From the NCBI RefSeq assembly GCF_013366925.1, contig NZ_JAALDK010000001.1:1061089-1125088 (forward strand): a stretch of 64,000 nucleotides of DNA, written 5' to 3'. How positions within the stretch are numbered: position 1 is the stretch's first letter; every line of letters starts with the position of its first letter. The notes below the pieces were generated by a model. It was not told the origin of the DNA, ran no database searches, and worked only from the letters and a program-made list of their open reading frames with translations. Source of the DNA: Paraburkholderia youngii. GTDB taxonomy: Bacteria; Pseudomonadota; Gammaproteobacteria; Burkholderiales; Burkholderiaceae. The position numbers and the translations under genes were made by a program. Of this stretch, positions 63,332 through 64,000 are shown piece after piece.

Positions 63332-64000
63332 CCGATCAGACGCACGCGAAAGTTCAGGCCCGGCATCTGAAGAGAAACGCCTACCTGTATGTCAGGCAGT
63401 CTACGTTGCGACAGCTGTTTGAGAATACCGAGAGCACCGAGCGCCAATACAACCTGCGACAACGCGCGATTGCGCTCGGATGGCGCACTGATCAGGTGGT
63501 CGTCATCGACTCGGACCTCGGACTGTCTGGCGCGTCCTCGGTTGATCGCCAGGGGTTCCAGCGCCTGGTCGCTGAGGTGAGCCTGGGCCGCGCCGGAATT
63601 GTGATGGGGCTCGAAGTGTCGCGCCTGGCGCGCAACTCCACCGACTGGCATCGGCTACTAGAAATTTGCGCACTGGCCGACTGTCTGATCCTTGACGAGG
63701 ATGGCGTCTACGATCCCGCGCACTTCAATGACCGATTGCTGCTTGGCCTGAAGGGCACGATGAGCGAGGCTGAATTGCACGTCATGCGGGCACGACTGCG
63801 CGGCGGCATCCTCAATAAGGCACGTCGCGGCGAGCTGGAGACGCGCTTGCCCATCGGCTTTGTCTACGACACCGAATCGCGCGTTCGTCTGGATCCCGAC
63901 GCACGTATCCAGGAAAGCATCCGTCATCTCTTCCGCACGTTTCGGCGCACCGGTTCGGCCACTGCAACCGTCAAGGCCTTTCGTGAGCAGGGCCTTCTGT
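63328..64000 (+). CDS. Large serine recombinase, cut by the window end
   Basis: The open frame begins MTDQTHAKVQARHLKRNAYL and YVRQST, with the catalytic Ser in YVRQSTLRQ. It continues with the resolvase-domain features DSDLGLSGASSVDRQGFQRL, GIVMGLEVSRLARNSTDWHR and the SEAELHVMRARLRGGILNKA helix. There is no stop before base 64000, so at least 224 residues are seen. It should catalyse excision and integration of the element. Confidence 0.92.
   Translation, partial: MTDQTHAKVQARHLKRNAYLYVRQSTLRQLFENTESTERQYNLRQRAIALGWRTDQVVVIDSDLGLSGASSVDRQGFQRLVAEVSLGRAGIVMGLEVSRLARNSTDWHRLLEICALADCLILDEDGVYDPAHFNDRLLLGLKGTMSEAELHVMRARLRGGILNKARRGELETRLPIGFVYDTESRVRLDPDARIQESIRHLFRTFRRTGSATATVKAFREQGLL

Overview
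The window is high-GC DNA from a betaproteobacterium of the Burkholderiaceae, most likely Paraburkholderia, Caballeronia or Burkholderia. Support comes from lineage-typical small families (DUF4148-like and DUF3331-like proteins), many LysR and GlxA-type AraC regulators, chlorophenol-type catabolic genes, and IS5, IS66, IS110 and IS481 insertion sequences. It reads as an accessory region of a secondary replicon or genomic island, not core chromosome. No rRNA, tRNA or CRISPR array was seen.

Layout. 0-10 kb: end of an AraC regulator, mug, a tripartite efflux operon (DHA2 pump, HlyD adaptor, NodT outer-membrane lipoprotein), a LysR gene divergent from a second MFS pump, a broken metal-binding-like small gene and an acetolactate-synthase-like enzyme. 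11.3-20.7 kb: an aromatic catabolic cluster with an outer-membrane channel, an SDR-like protein, a cytoplasmic substrate-binding-like protein, a flavin reductase, a FADH2-dependent phenol monooxygenase, a stand-alone FAD synthetase, maleylacetate reductase, hydroxyquinol 1,2-dioxygenase and a LysR regulator. Together these should convert a substituted phenol through hydroxyquinol and maleylacetate to 3-oxoadipate. 21-24.6 kb: small secreted proteins, a DJ-1/PfpI protein, a DUF3331-like protein and a tautomerase.

24.6-26.1 kb and 35.2-36.1 kb hold decayed copies of genes from the first 10 kb. Between them lies an intact block: a very large kinase-ATPase-GAF-PAS-histidine kinase hybrid, mmsA, an NTF2-like protein and a luciferase-like oxidoreductase. 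36.2-41.1 kb: a DsbA-like protein, pseudogene scraps, an AraC regulator with a damaged second helix-turn-helix, two response regulators and a LysR gene.

41.3-49.5 kb is mobile-element territory: an intact IS5-family element, a small secreted peptide, a universal stress protein, wrecked IS110 and IS66 copies, and a conjugation-like pair (TraK/TraL type) preceded by an A-tract-rich gap that could hold an oriT. 50-57.7 kb: a glycosyltransferase, a methyltransferase without an ordinary start codon, a DMFA2_C-type protein, a MITE-like element, and a LysR/MFS/FAD-oxidoreductase unit. 58.3-61.2 kb: an extra tatA next to a Tat-type lipoprotein with five tandem repeats ahead of a glycoside-hydrolase-like domain. 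The window ends in a serine-recombinase module (DUF5372-like remnant, HTH protein, small ORF, large serine recombinase) with a nine-A slippery run between the HTH gene and the next frame.
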